From Chlorocebus sabaeus (Eukaryota; Chordata; Mammalia; Primates; Cercopithecidae), in the NCBI RefSeq assembly GCF_047675955.1, contig NW_027327638.1, positions 1-64,000 of the forward strand: a stretch of 64,000 bases of DNA. The letters run 5' to 3'. Position numbers and translations under genes: made by a program. Shown in pieces: positions 22,684 to 36,062 of this stretch (position 1 is the first letter of the stretch; each line of letters opens with the position of its first letter). The notes below the pieces were generated by a model, which was not told where the DNA came from, made no database searches, and was given only the letters and a program-made list of their open reading frames with translations.

Positions 22684-23543
22684 CTGAGAAACTGCATTGT
22701 GTTCTGTTAATTCATCTCACAGAGTTACAGCTTACCCCTCAAGAAGCATTTCGCTAAGACTGTTCTTGTGGAATTTGCAATGTGATATTTGGAAGCCCAT
22801 GGAGGGATATGGTGAAAAAGGAAATATCTTCAATTAAAAACTGGAAAGAAGCTTTGTGAGAAACTGCTTTGTTTTCTGTTAATTCATCTCACAGAGTTTC
22901 AGCTTTCCCCTCCAGAAGTCTTTCGCTAAGACGGTTCTCCTGGAATTTGCAAAGTGATATTTGGAAGCCGTGAGAGGGCTATGGTGTAAAAGGAAATGTC
23001 CTCGGATCAAAAATGGAAAGAAGCTTTCCAACAAACTGTTTTGTGTTCTGTTAATTTATCTGACAGAGTATCAGCTTTCCCCTCAAGGAGCCGTTCGCTA
23101 AGACTGTTCTTGTGGAATTTGCAAAGTGATATTTGAAAGCCCGTCGAGTGCTATGGTGAAAAAGGAAATACCTTCAGTTAAAAACTGGAAAGAAACTTTC
23201 TGAGAAACTGCTTTGTATTCTGTTAATTCACCTCACAGAGTTTCAGCTTTCCCCTCTAGAAGCCTTTCACTAAGACTGTTCTTGTGGAATTTGCAAAGTG
23301 ATATTTGTAAGCCCATAGAAGTCGATGGTGAAAACGTAAATATCCTAAGATAAAAACTGAAAAGAACCATTCTGAGAAACTGCTTTGTGTTTTGTTAATT
23401 CATCTGACAGAGTTACAGGTTTCCCTTCAAGAAGCCTTTCGCTAAGACAGTTCTTGTGGAATATGCAAAGTGATATTTGGAAGCTCATAGTGACCTATAG
23501 TGAAAAAGGATATATCTTCAGTTAAAAACTGAAAAGAAGCTTT

Positions 23544-23713
23544 CTGAGAAACTGCTTTGTGATATATGACTTCCACTCACTGAGTTACAGCTGTATTTCG
23601 TAGAGCTGTTTGGCAGTCTTATTTCCGTGGAATCTGAGAACTGTTATTTCGGATCCCTTTGAAGACTGAAGGGCCAAAGGAAATATCCGTCGTTAAAGTT
23701 AGAAAGAAGCTTT
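23544..23713 (+). repeat. Type B monomer m27
   Basis: Type B, 170 bp, with GTGATATATGACTTCC, a BamHI site in CGGATCCCTTTG and GACTGAAGGGCCAAAGG. TATTTCCGTGG here marks copies 1-3; copies 4-8 have TATTTCTGTGG. The following monomer m28 begins GAAACTTCTTTGTGATTTGC, a start form also seen after other type B monomers. Confidence 0.85.
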
Positions 23714-24226
23714 CTGAGAAACTTCTTTGTGATTTGCGAATTCATTTCACAGAGTTACAGCTTTCCCCTCAAGAAGCCTTTCGCTAAGATTATTCTTGCA
23801 CAATTTGAAAAATGATATTTGGAAGCCAATAGACGGCTATGGTGAAAACGAAATATCCTCCGATAAAAACTGGATAGAAGCTTTCTGAGAAATTGCTTTG
23901 TGTTCTTTTAATTCATCTCACAGACTTACAGCTTTCCCCTCAGGAAGTCTTTCGCTAAGACTGTTCTTGTGGAATTTGAAATGTGATATTTGGTAGCCCA
24001 TAGAGCGCTATGGAGAAAAGGAAATATCTTCAGATAAAAACTGTAAAGAACATTCCTGAGAAACTGCTTTGTGTTCTGTTAATTCACCTAACAGAGTTAC
24101 AGCTTTCCCCTCTAGAAGCCTTTTGCTAAGACTGTTCTTGCTGTATTTTCAAAGTGATATTTGGAAGCCCATAGAGGGCTACGGTGAAAAAGGATATAGC
24201 TTCAGTTAAAAACTGAAAGAGTCTTT

Positions 24227-24397
24227 CTGAGAAACGGTTTAGTATTATGTGACTTCCACTCACTGAGTTACAGCTCTATTTCCTAGAGCTGTTTGATAGC
24301 CTTATTTCTATGGAATCGGAGAACTGTTATTTTGGATCCCTTTGAAGACTATAGGGCCAAAGGAAATATCTGCCGCCTAAAGTGAGAAAGAAGCTTT
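24227..24397 (+). repeat. Type B monomer m31
   Basis: Type B, 171 bp, with an atypical start (GAAACGGTTTAGTATTATG), then GTGACTTCCACTCACTGAG and a BamHI site in TGGATCCCTTTG. Its end varies between groups: GCCGCCTAAAG in copies 1-3, GCCGCTAAAAG in copies 4-8, GCTGCTAAAAG at 352 and its 12,866-bp partner. Confidence 0.85.
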
Positions 24398-24741
24398 CTG
24401 AGAAACTTCTCTGAGATCTGTTAATTCATCTCACAGAGTTACAGCATTCCACTCAAGAAGCCTTTCGCTAGGACTGTTCTTTTTGAATTTGCAAAGTGAT
24501 ATTTCGAAGCCCATAGACGGCTGTGGTGAAAAGGGAAATACCTTCAGTTAAAAAATGGAAAGAAGCTTTCTAAGAAACTGCTTGGTGTTCTGTTACTTCA
24601 TCTCAAAGAGTTACAGCTTTACCCTCAAAAAGACTTTTGCTAAGACTCTTCTTGTGTAATACTCATAGTGATATTTGTAAGCCCTTATAGGGCTATGGTG
24701 AAAAAGGAAATATCCTAAGATAAAAGCTGAAAAGAAGCTTT

Positions 24742-27700
24742 CTGAGAAACTGCTTTGTGTTCTGTTAATTCACCTCACAGAGTTACAGCTTTCCCCTTAA
24801 GAAGCCTTTCGCTAAGACTGTTCTTGTGGAATTTGCAGAGTGGTATTTGTAAGCCCATAGAGGGCTATGGTGAAAAAGGAAATATCCTAAGATAAAAACT
24901 GAAAAGAACATTTCTGAGAAACTGCTTTGTGATACGTGACTTCCACTCACTGAGTGAGAGCTATATGTCATAGAGCTGTTTGCTAACCTTATTTCTGTGG
25001 AATCTGAGAAGGGATAATTCGGTTCTCGTTGAAGACTATAGGGCCAAAGGAAATATCCGCCATAAACGTGAGAAAGAAGCTTTCTGAGAAACAGCTTTCT
25101 GATCTGTGAATTCATCCCACAGAGTTACAGCTTTCCCCTGAGGAAGCCTTTCGCTATGACTGTTCTTGTGGAATTTGCAACGTGACATTTCGAAGCCCAT
25201 AGAGAGCTATGGTGAAAAGGAAATATCTTCGGTTTAAAACGGGAAAGAAGCTTTCTGAGACACTGCGTTGTGTTCTGTTAATTCATCTCACAAAGTTACA
25301 GCTTTCCCCTCACGAAGCCTTTCCCTAAGACTGTTCTTGTCGAATTTGGGAAGTGATATTTAGAAGCCTACAGAGGTCTACAGTGAAAAAGGAAATAACC
25401 TAAGATAAAAACTGAAAAGAAGCTTTCTGAAAAACTGCTTTGTGTTCTCTTAATTCATCTCACAGAGTTACAGCTTTCCTCTCAAGAATCCTTTCGCTAA
25501 GACTGTTCTTGTGCAATTTAGAACGTGATATTTAGAAGCCCATAGAGGGCTATGGAGAAAAAGGAAATGTCCTTAGATAAAAACTGGAAAGAAGCTTTCT
25601 GAGAAACTGCTTTGTGTTCTGTTAATTCATCTCACAGAGTTACAGCTTTCCCCTCGAGAAGCCTTTCGCTATGACTGTTCTTGTGTAATTCGCAAAGTAA
25701 TATTTGGAAGCCCATATAGGGTTATGGTGAAAAAAGGAATATCTTCAGTTAGAAACTGTATAGAAGCTTTCTGAGAAACTGCTTTGTTTTCTGTTAAATC
25801 ATCTCACAGTGTTACAGCTTTCCCCTCAAGAAGTCTTTCGTTAAGACTGTTCTTGTGGAATTTGCAAAGTGAAATTTGGAAGCCCATAGAGGGCTATGGT
25901 GAAAAAGGAAATGTCCTCAGATGAAAACTAGAAAGAAGCTTCTTGAGAAACTACTTTGTGTTCCGTTAATTCATCTCACACAGTTACAGCTTTGCCCTCC
26001 AGAAACCGTTCATTAAGACCGTTCTTGTGGTATTTTCAAAGTGCTATTTGGACACCCATAGGGGGCTATGGTGAAAAAGGAAATACCTTCAGTTATAAAC
26101 TGGAAAGAAGTTTTCTGAGAAACTGCTTTTTGTTCTGTTAATTCATCTGACAGTGTTACACCTTTCCCCTCAAGAAGCATTCCGCTAAGACTGTTCTTGT
26201 GGAATTTGCAAAGTGACATTTGGAAGCCCATAGAGGGCTGTGGTGAAAAAGAAATTTCCTAAGATAAGAACTGAAAAGAAGCTTTCTGAGAAACGACTTT
26301 GTGTTCTGTTAATTCATCTTATAGAATTACAGCTTTCCCCTCAAGAAGTCGTTCAGTAAGACTGTTCTTGTGGAATTTGCAAAGTGATATTTGGAAGCCC
26401 ATAGAGGACCATGGTGTAAAGGAAATATCTTCAGATAAAAACTGGAAAGTAGCTTTCTGAGAAATTGCTTTGTGTTCTGTTAATTCATCTCACAGAATTA
26501 CGGCTTTCCCCTCAAGAAAACTTTCGCTAAAGCTGTTTTTGTGGAATTTGGAAAAAGGTATATGGAAAACCATAGAGATCTATGGTTAAAAAGAAAATAT
26601 CCTAAGATAAAAACTGAAAAGAAAATTTCTGAGAAACTGCTTTGTGTTCTCTGAATTCATCTCACAGACTTACAGCTTTCCCCTCAAGAAACCGTTCACT
26701 AAGACTGTTCTCGTTGATTTTGCAAAGTGATATTTGGAAGCCCATAGAGCGCTATGGGGAAAAAGGAAATATCTTCAGTTAAAAAGTGGAAAGAACGTTT
26801 CTGAGAAACTGCTTTGTGTTCTGTTAATCCATCTCACAGAGGTACAGCATTCCCCTCAAGAAGTCGTTTACTAAGACTGTTCTTGTGAAATTTGCGAAGT
26901 GATATTTGGAAGTGCTTAGAGAACTATGGTGAAAAAGGAAATATCGTAAGGTAAAAACTGAAAAGAAGCTTTCTGAGAAACTGCTTTGTGTTTTGTTAAT
27001 TCATCTCAGAGAGTTACAGCTTTCCGAACAAAAAGGCATTCACTAAGACTGATCTTGTGTTATTTTCAAATTGATATTTGGAAGCCCATAGAGGGCTATG
27101 GTGAAAAGGGAAATATCTTCAGTTAAAAACTGGAAAGAAGCTTTCTGAGAAACGGTTTTGTGTTCTCTTAGTTCATCTCACAGAGTTACAGCTTTCCCCT
27201 CAAGAAGCCTTTCACCAAGACTGTTCTTGTGGAATTTCCAAAGTGGTCTTTGGAAGTCCATACATCGCTATGGTGAAAAAGGATATAGCTTCAGTTAAAA
27301 AGTGAAAAGAAGCTTTCCGAGGAACTGCTTTGTGATATGTGATTTCCTGTCACTGAGAAACAGCTGTATTTCGTAGAACTGTTGGCTAGGCTTATTTCTG
27401 TGGAATCTGAGAAATGTTACTTCGGATCTCTTTGAAGACTATAGGTCCAAAGGAAATATCCGCCACTAAAAGTGTGAAAGAAGCTTTCTGAGAAACTTCT
27501 TTGAGTTCTGTGAATTGATCTCACAGAGCTACAGTTTCCCCTCAAGAGGCCTTTCGCTAAGACTGTTCTCGTGGAATTTGCAAAGTGATATTTGGAAAAC
27601 AATAGAGGGCTATGGTGAAAAAGGAAATATCCTAAGATAAAAACTGAAAAGAAGCTTTTTGAGAAACTGTTTTGCGTACCGTTAATTCATCTCACAGAGT

Positions 27701-30402
27701 TATAGCTTTCCCCTCAAGAAGCCGTTCATTAAGACTGTTGTTGTGAAATTTGCAAAATGATATTTGGAAGCTCATAGAGGGCTATGGTGAAAATGGAAAT
27801 ATCTTCAGTTAAAAACTGGAGAGAAGCTTTCTGAGAAACTGCTTTGTGTTCTGTTAATTCATACACAGAGTTAAACCTTTCCTATCACGAATCCTTTTGC
27901 TAAGACTGTTCTTGTGGAGTTTACAAAGTGATATTTGGAAGCCCATAGAGGGGTACGGTTAAAAAGGAAATTTCCTCACATAAAAACTGGAAAGAAGCTC
28001 TCTGAGAAACTGCTTTGTGTTTTGTTAATTCATCTCACAGTATTACAGCTCTACCCTCAAGAAGCCCTTCACTAAGACTGTTCTTCTGGAATTTCCAAAG
28101 AGATATTTGGAAGCCCATAGAGCGCTATGGTGAAAAAGGAAATATCTTCAGTTAAAAACTGGAGAGAAGCTTTCTGAGAAACTTCTTTGTGTTCTGTTAA
28201 TTCATGCACAGAGTTACAGCTTTCCTATCAAGAATCCTTTCGCTAAGACTGTTCTTGTGGAGTTTACAAAGTGATATTTGGAAGCCCATAGAGGGGTACG
28301 TTTAAAAAGGAAATTTCCTCACATAAAAACTGGAAAGAAGTTTTCTGAGAAACTGCATTGTGTTCTGTTAATTCATCTCACAGAGTTACAGCTTACCCCT
28401 CAAGAAGCATTTCGCTAAGACTGTTCTTGTGGAATTTGCAATGTGATATTTGGAAGCCCATGGAGGGATATGGTGAAAAAGGAAATATCTTCAATTAAAA
28501 ACTGGAAAGAAGCTTTGTGAGAAACTGCTTTGTTTTCTGTTAATTCATCTCACAGAGTTTCAGCTTTCCCCTCCAGAAGTCTTTCGCTAAGACGGTTCTC
28601 CTGGAATTTGCAAAGTGATATTTGGAAGCCGTGAGAGGGCTATGGTGTAAAAGGAAATGTCCTCGGATCAAAAATGGAAAGAAGCTTTCCAACAAACTGT
28701 TTTGTGTTCTGTTAATTTATCTGACAGAGTATCAGCTTTCCCCTCAAGGAGCCGTTCGCTAAGACTGTTCTTGTGGAATTTGCAAAGTGATATTTGAAAG
28801 CCCGTCGAGTGCTATGGTGAAAAAGGAAATACCTTCAGTTAAAAACTGGAAAGAAACTTTCTGAGAAACTGCTTTGTATTCTGTTAATTCACCTCACAGA
28901 GTTTCAGCTTTCCCCTCTAGAAGCCTTTCGCTAAGACTGTTCTTGTGGAATTTGCAAAGTGATATTTGTAAGCCCATAGAAGTCGATGGTGAAAACGTAA
29001 ATATCCTAAGATAAAAACTGAAAAGAACCATTCTGAGAAACTGCTTTGTGTTTTGTTAATTCATCTGACAGAGTTACAGGTTTCCCTTCAAGAAGCCTTT
29101 CGCTAAGACAGTTCTTGTGGAATATGCAAAGTGATATTTGGAAGCTCATAGTGACCTATAGTGAAAAAGGATATATCTTCAGTTAAAAACTGAAAAGAAG
29201 CTTTCTGAGAAACTGCTTTGTGATATATGACTTCCACTCACTGAGTTACAGCTGTATTTCGTAGAGCTGTTTGGCAGTCTTATTTCCGTGGAATCTGAGA
29301 ACTGTTATTTCGGATCCCTTTGAAGACTGAAGGGCCAAAGGAAATATCCGTCGTTAAAGTTAGAAAGAAGCTTTCTGAGAAACTTCTTTGTGATTTGCGA
29401 ATTCATTTCACAGAGTTACAGCTTTCCCCTCAAGAAGCCTTTCGCTAAGATTATTCTTGCACAATTTGAAAAATGATATTTGGAAGCCAATAGACGGCTA
29501 TGGTGAAAACGAAATATCCTCCGATAAAAACTGGAAAGAAGCTTTCTGAGAAATTGCTTTGTGTTCTTTTAATTCATCTCACAGACTTACAGCTTTCCCC
29601 TCAGGAAGTCTTTCGCTAAGACTGTTCTTGTGGAATTTGAAATGTGATATTTGGTAGCCCATAGAGCGCTATGGAGAAAAGGAAATATCTTCAGATAAAA
29701 ACTGTAAAGAACATTCCTGAGAAACTGCTTTGTGTTCTGTTAATTCACCTAACAGAGTTACAGCTTTCCCCTCTAGAAGCCTTTTGCTAAGACTGTTCTT
29801 GCTGTATTTTCAAAGTGATATTTGGAAGCCCATAGAGGGCTACGGTGAAAAAGGATATAGCTTCAGTTAAAAACTGAAAGAGTCTTTCTGAGAAACGGTT
29901 TAGTATTATGTGACTTCCACTCACTGAGTTACAGCTCTATTTCCTAGAGCTGTTTGATAGCCTTATTTCTATGGAATCGGAGAACTGTTATTTTGGATCC
30001 CTTTGAAGACTATAGGGCCAAAGGAAATATCTGCCGCCTAAAGTGAGAAAGAAGCTTTCTGAGAAACTTCTCTGAGATCTGTTAATTCATCTCACAGAGT
30101 TACAGCATTCCACTCAAGAAGCCTTTCGCTAGGACTGTTCTTTTTGAATTTGCAAAGTGATATTTCGAAGCCCATAGACGGCTGTGGTGAAAAGGGAAAT
30201 ACCTTCAGTTAAAAAATGGAAAGAAGCTTTCTAAGAAACTGCTTTGTGTTCTGTTACTTCATCTCAAAGAGTTACAGCTTTACCCTCAAAAAGACTTTTG
30301 CTAAGACTCTTCTTGTGTAATACTCATAGTGATATTTGTAAGCCCTTATAGGGCTATGGTGAAAAAGGAAATATCCTAAGATAAAAGCTGAAAAGAAGCT
30401 TT
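24742..30402 (+). repeat. 33-monomer HOR unit, copy 2
   Basis: Length 5,661 bp, in register with copy 1 and almost identical to it. Differences seen are C at 26053 in m8, G at 28930 in m25, A at 29536 in m28 and T at 30245 in m33. The shared private variants of m8, m19, m20, m22 and m24 show that copies 1 and 2 descend from one recent duplication. Confidence 0.96.
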
Positions 30403-33400
30403 CTGAGAAACTGCTTTGTGTTCTGTTAATTCACCCCACAGAGTTACAGCTTTCCCCTTAAGAAGCCTTTCGCTAAGACTGTTCTTGTGGAATTTGCAGA
30501 GTGGTATTTGTAAGCCCATAGAGGGCTATGGTGAAAAAGGAAATATCCTAAGATAAAAACTGTAAAGAACATTTCTGAGAAACTGCTTTGTGATATGTGA
30601 CTTCCACTCACTGAGTGAGAGCTATATGTCATAGAGCTGTTTGCTAACCTTATTTCTGTGGAATCTGAGAAGGGATAATTCGGTTCCCTTTGAAGACTAT
30701 AGGGCCAAAGGAAATATCCGCCATAAACGTGAGAAAGAAGCTTTCTGAGAAACAGCTTTCTGATCTGTGAATTCATCCCACAGAGTTACAGCTTTCCCCT
30801 GAGGAAGCCTTTCGCTATGACTGTTCTTGTGGAATTTGCAAAGTGACATTTCGAAGGCCATAGAGAGCTATGGTGAAAAGGAAATATCTTCGGTTTAAAA
30901 CGGGAAAGAAGCTTTCTGAGACACTGCGTTGTGTTCTGTTAATTCATCTCACAAAGTTACAGCTTTCCCCTCATGAAGCCTTTCCCTAAGACTGTTCTTG
31001 TCGAATTTGGGAAGTGATATTTAGAAGCCTACAGAGGTCTACAGTGAAAAAGGAAATAACCTAAGATAAAAACTGAAAAGAAGCTTTCTGAAAAACTGCT
31101 TTGTGTTCTCTTAATTCATCTCACAGAGTTACAGCTTTCCTCTCAAGAATCCTTTCGCTAAGACTGTTCTTGTGCAATTTAGAACATGATATTTAGAAGC
31201 CCATAGAGGGCTATGGAGAAAAAGGAAATGTCCTTAGATAAAAACTGGAAAGAAGCTTTCTGAGAAACTGCTTTGTGTTCTGTTAATTCATCTCACAGAG
31301 TTACAGCTTTCCCCTCGAGAAGCCTTTCGCTATGACTGTTCTTGTGTAATTCGCAAAGTAATATTTGGAAGCCCATATAGGGTTATGGTGAAAAAAGGAA
31401 TATCTTCAGTTAGAAACTGTATAGAAGCTTTCTGAGAAACTGCTTTGTTTTCTGTTAAATCATCTCACAGTGTTACAGCTTTCCCCTCAAGAAGTCTTTC
31501 GTTAAGACTGTTCTTGTGGAATTTGCAAAGTGAAATTTGGAAGCCCATAGAGGGCTATGGTGAAAAAGGAAATGTCCTCAGATGAAAACTAGAAAGAAGC
31601 TTCTTGAGAAACTACTTTGTGTTCCGTTAATTCATCTCACACAGTTACAGCTTTGCCCTCCAGAAACCGTTCATTAAGACCGTTCTTGTGGAATTTTCAA
31701 AGTGCTATTTGGAAACCCATAGGGGGCTATGGTGAAAAAGGAAATATCTTCAGTTATAAACTGGAAAGAAGTTTTCTGAGAAACTGCTTTGTGTTCTGTT
31801 AATTCATCTGACAGTGTTACACCTTTCCCCTCAAGAAGCATTCCGCTAAGACTGTTCTTGTGGAATTTGCAAAGTGACATTTGGAAGCCCATAGAGGGCT
31901 GTGGTGAAAAAGAAATTTCCTAAGATAAGAACTGAAAAGAAGCTTTCTGAGAAACGACTTTGTGTTCTGTTAATTCATCTTATAGAATTACAGCTTTCCC
32001 CTCAAGAAGTCGTTCAGTAAGACTGTTCTTGTGGAATTTGCAAAGTGATATTTGGAACCCCTAGAGGACCATGGTGTAAAGGAAATATCTTCAGATAAAA
32101 ACTGGAAAGTAGCTTTCTGAGAAATTGCTTTGTGTTCTGTTAATTCATCTCTCAGAATTACGGCTTTCCCCTCAAGAAAACTTTCGCTAAAGCTGTTTTT
32201 GTGGAATTTGGAAAAAGGTATATGGAAAACCATAGAGATCTATGGTTAAAAAGAAAATATCCTAAGATAAAAACTGAAAAGAAAATTTCTGAGAAACTGC
32301 TTTGTGTTCTCTGAATTCATCTCACAGACTTACAGCTTTCCCCTCAAGAAACCGTTCACTAAGACTGTCCTCGTTGATTTTGCAAAGTGATATTTGGAAG
32401 CCCATAGAGCGCTATGGGGAAAAAGGAAATATCTTCAGTTAAAAAGTGGAAAGAACGTTTCTGAGAAACTGCTTTGTGTTCTGTTAATCCATCTCACAGA
32501 GGTACAGCATTCCCCTCAAGAAGTCGTTTACTAAGACTGTTCTTGTGAAATTTGCGAAGTGATATTTGGAAGTGCTTAGAGAACTATGGTGAAAAAGGAA
32601 ATATCGTAAGGTAAAAACTGAAAAGAAGCTTTCTGAGAAACTGCTTTGTGTTTTGTTAATTCATCTCAGAGAGTTACAGCTTTCCGAACAAAAAGGCATT
32701 CACTAAGACTGATCTTGTGTTATTTTCAAATTGATATTTGGAAGCCCATAGAGGGCTATGGTGAAAAGGGAAATATCTTCAGTTAAAAACTGGAAAGAAG
32801 CTTTCTGAGAAACGGTTTTGTGTTCTCTTAGTTCATCTCACAGAGTTACAGCTTTCCCCTCAAGAAGCCTTTCACCAAGACTGTTCTTGTGGAATTTCCA
32901 AAGTGGTCTTTGGAAGTCCATACATCGCTATGGTGAAAAAGGATATAGCTTCAGTTAAAAAGTGAAAAGAAGCTTTCCGAGGAACTGCTTTGTGATATGT
33001 GATTTCCTGTCACTGAGAAACAGCTGTATTTCGTAGAACTGTTGGCTAGGCTTATTTCTGTGGAATCTGAGAAATGTTACTTCGGATCTCTTTGAAGACT
33101 ATAGGTCCAAAGGAAATATCCGCCACTAAAAGTGTGAAAGAAGCTTTCTGAGAAACTTCTTTGAGTTCTGTGAATTGATCTCACAGAGCTACAGTTTCCC
33201 CTCAAGAGGCCTTTCGCTAAGACTGTTCTCGTGGAATTTGCAAAGTGATATTTGGAAAACAATAGAGGGCTATGGTGAAAAAGGAAATATCCTAAGATAA
33301 AAACTGAAAAGAAGCTTTTTGAGAAACTGTTTTGTGTACCGTTAATTCATCTCACAGAGTTATAGCTTTCCCCTCAAGAAGCCGTTCATTAAGACTGTTG

Positions 33401-36062
33401 TTGTGAAATTTGCAAAATGATATTTGGAAGCTCATAGAGGGCTATGGTGAAAATGGAAATATCTTCAGTTAAAAACTGGAGAGAAGCTTTCTGAGAAACT
33501 GCTTTGTGTTCTGTTAATTCATACACAGAGTTACACCTTTCCTATCACGAATCCTTTCGCTAAGACTGTTCTTGTGGAGTTTACAAAGTGATATTTGGAA
33601 GCCCATAGAGGGGTACGGTTAAAAAGGAAATTTCCTCACATAAAAACTGGAAAGAAGCTTTCTGAGAAACTGCTTTGTGTTTTGTTAATTCATCTCACAG
33701 TATTACAGCTCTACCCTCAAGAAGCCCTTCACTAAGACTGTTCTTCTGGAATTTCCAAAGAGATATTTGGAAGCCCATAGAGCGCTATGGTGAAAAAGGA
33801 AATATCTTCAGTTAAAAACTGGAGAGAAGCTTTCTGAGAAACTTCTTTGTGTTCTGTTAATTCATGCACAGAGTTACAGCTTTCCTATCAAGAATCCTTT
33901 CGCTAAGACTGTTCTTGTGGAGTTTACAAAGTGATATTTGGAAGCCCATAGAGGGGTACGTTTAAAAAGGAAATTTCCTCACATAAAAACTGGAAAGAAG
34001 TTTTCTGAGAAACTGCTTTGTGTTCTGTTAATTCATCTCACAGAGTTACAGCTTACCCCTCAAGAAGCATTTCGCTAAGACTGTTCTTGTGGAATTTGCA
34101 ATGTGATATTTGGAAGCCCATGGAGGGATATGGTGAAAAAGGAAATATCTTCAATTAAAAACTGGAAAGAAGCTTTCTGAGAAACTGCTTTGTTTTCTGT
34201 TAATTCATCTCACAGAGTTTCAGCTTTCCCCTCCAGATGTCTTTCGCTAAGACGGTTCTCGTGGAATTTGCAAAGTGATATTTGGAAGCCGTGAGAGGGC
34301 TATGGTGTAAAAGGAAATGTCCTCGGATCAAAAATGGAAAGAAGCTTTCCAACAAACTCTTTTGTGTTCTGTTAATTTATCTGGCAGTGTTTCAGCTTTC
34401 CCCTCAAGAAGCCGTTCGCTAAGACTGTTCTTGTGGAATTTGCAAAGTGATATTTGAAAGCCCGTCGAGTTCTATGGTGAAAAAGGAAATACCTTCAGTT
34501 AAAAACTGGAAAGAAACTTTCTGAGAAACTGCTTTGTATTCTGTTAATTCACCTCACAGAGTTTCAGCTTTCCCCTCTAGAAGCCTTTCACTAAGACTGT
34601 TCTTGTGGAATTTGCAAAGTGATATTTGTAAGCCCATAGAAGTCGATGGTGAAAACGTAAATATCCTAAGATAAAAACTGAAAAGAACCATTCTGAGAAA
34701 CTGCTTTGTGTTTTGTTAATTCATCTGACAGAGTTACAGGTTTCCCTTCAAGAAGCCTTTCGCTAAGACAGTTCTTGTGGAATATGCAAAGTGATATTTG
34801 GAAGCTCATAGTGACCTATAGTGAAAAAGGATATATCTTCAGTTAAAAACTGAAAAGAAGCTTTCTGAGAAACTGCTTTGTGATATATGACTTCCACTCA
34901 CTGAGTTACAGCTGTATTTCGTAGAGCTGTTTGGCAGTCTTATTTCCGTGGAATCTGAGAACTGTTATTTCGGATCCCTTTGAAGACTGAAGGGCCAAAG
35001 GAAATATCCGTCGTTAAAGTTAGAAAGAAGCTTTCTGAGAAACTTCTTTGTGATTTGCGAATTCATTTCACAGAGTTACAGCTTTCCCCTCAAGAAGCCT
35101 TTCGCTAAGATTATTCTTGCACAATTTGAAAAATGATATTTGGAAGCCAATAGACGGCTATGGTGAAAACGAAATATCCTCCGATAAAAACTGGATAGAA
35201 GCTTTCTGAGAAATTGCTTTGTGTTCTTTTAATTCATCTCACAGACTTACAGCTTTCCCCTCAGGAAGTCTTTCGCTAAGACTGTTCTTGTGGAATTTGA
35301 AATGTGATATTTGGTAGCCCATAGAGCGCTATGGAGAAAAGGAAATATCTTCAGATAAAAACTGTAAAGAACATTCCTGAGAAACTGCTTTGTGTTCTGT
35401 TAATTCACCTAACAGAGTTACAGCTTTCCCCTCTAGAAGCCTTTTGCTAAGACTGTTCTTGCTGTATTTTCAAAGTGATATTTGGAAGCCCATAGAGGGC
35501 TACGGTGAAAAAGGATATAGCTTCAGTTAAAAACTGAAAGAGTCTTTCTGAGAAACGGTTTAGTATTATGTGACTTCCACTCACTGAGTTACAGCTCTAT
35601 TTCCTAGAGCTGTTTGATAGCCTTATTTCTATGGAATCGGAGAACTGTTATTTTGGATCCCTTTGAAGACTATAGGGCCAAAGGAAATATCTGCCGCCTA
35701 AAGTGAGAAAGAAGCTTTCTGAGAAACTTCTCTGAGATCTGTTAATTCATCTCACAGAGTTACAGCATTCCACTCAAGAAGCCTTTCGCTAGGACTGTTC
35801 TTTTTGAATTTGCAAAGTGATATTTCGAAGCCCATAGACGGCTGTGGTGAAAAGGGAAATACCTTCAGTTAAAAAATGGAAAGAAGCTTTCTAAGAAACT
35901 GCTTGGTGTTCTGTTACTTCATCTCAAAGAGTTACAGCTTTACCCTCAAAAAGACTTTTGCTAAGACTCTTCTTGTGTAATACTCATAGTGATATTTGTA
36001 AGCCCTTATAGGGCTATGGTGAAAAAGGAAATATCCTAAGATAAAAGCTGAAAAGAAGCTTT
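30403..36062 (+). repeat. 33-monomer HOR unit, copy 3 (mosaic, 5,660 bp)
   Basis: This copy is one base shorter because m10 near 32055 reads GGAACCCCTAGAGG instead of GGAAGCCCATAGAGG. m1-m4 carry variants not seen in the neighbours (TGTAAAGAAC, GATATGTG, TCATGAAGCC). m6-m24 match copies 4-8 (CTCTCAG in m11, GTCCTCG in m12, CCAGATG in m23, GAGTTC in m24). m26-m31 match copies 1-2 (CATCTGACAG, TATTTCCGTGG, GCCGCCTAAAG). The switch lies between 34471 and 34727. Confidence 0.95.

Larger units (their letters stand above)
19081..24741 (+). repeat. 33-monomer HOR unit, copy 1 (reference for monomer numbering)
   Basis: Length 5,661 bp. Monomers m1 to m33 start at 19081, 19253, 19423, 19594, 19766, 19938, 20110, 20282, 20454, 20625, 20796, 20968, 21140, 21312, 21484, 21656, 21827, 21998, 22170, 22341, 22513, 22684, 22856, 23028, 23200, 23372, 23544, 23714, 23885, 24056, 24227, 24398 and 24570. 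Lengths are 170-172 bp. m2, m16, m27 and m31 are type B. Compared by eye with copy 2, I saw only four substitutions (20392, 23269, 23875, 24584). Group-specific forms include GTGGTATTTTC in m8, GTTAAACC in m19, GCTCTCTGAG at the m19/m20 border and GCATTGTG in m22. Confidence 0.96.

Noticed and set aside
19081..24741. A plain 340-bp dimer array
   Set aside because: Adjacent monomers do not alternate between two classes: only four of 33 are type B, at irregular places, and exact repetition appears only at 5,661 bp.
32041..32070. A functional change in copy 3 through the one-base deletion in m10
   Set aside because: It only shortens a meaningless open frame and the unit by one base. Nothing indicates a role.
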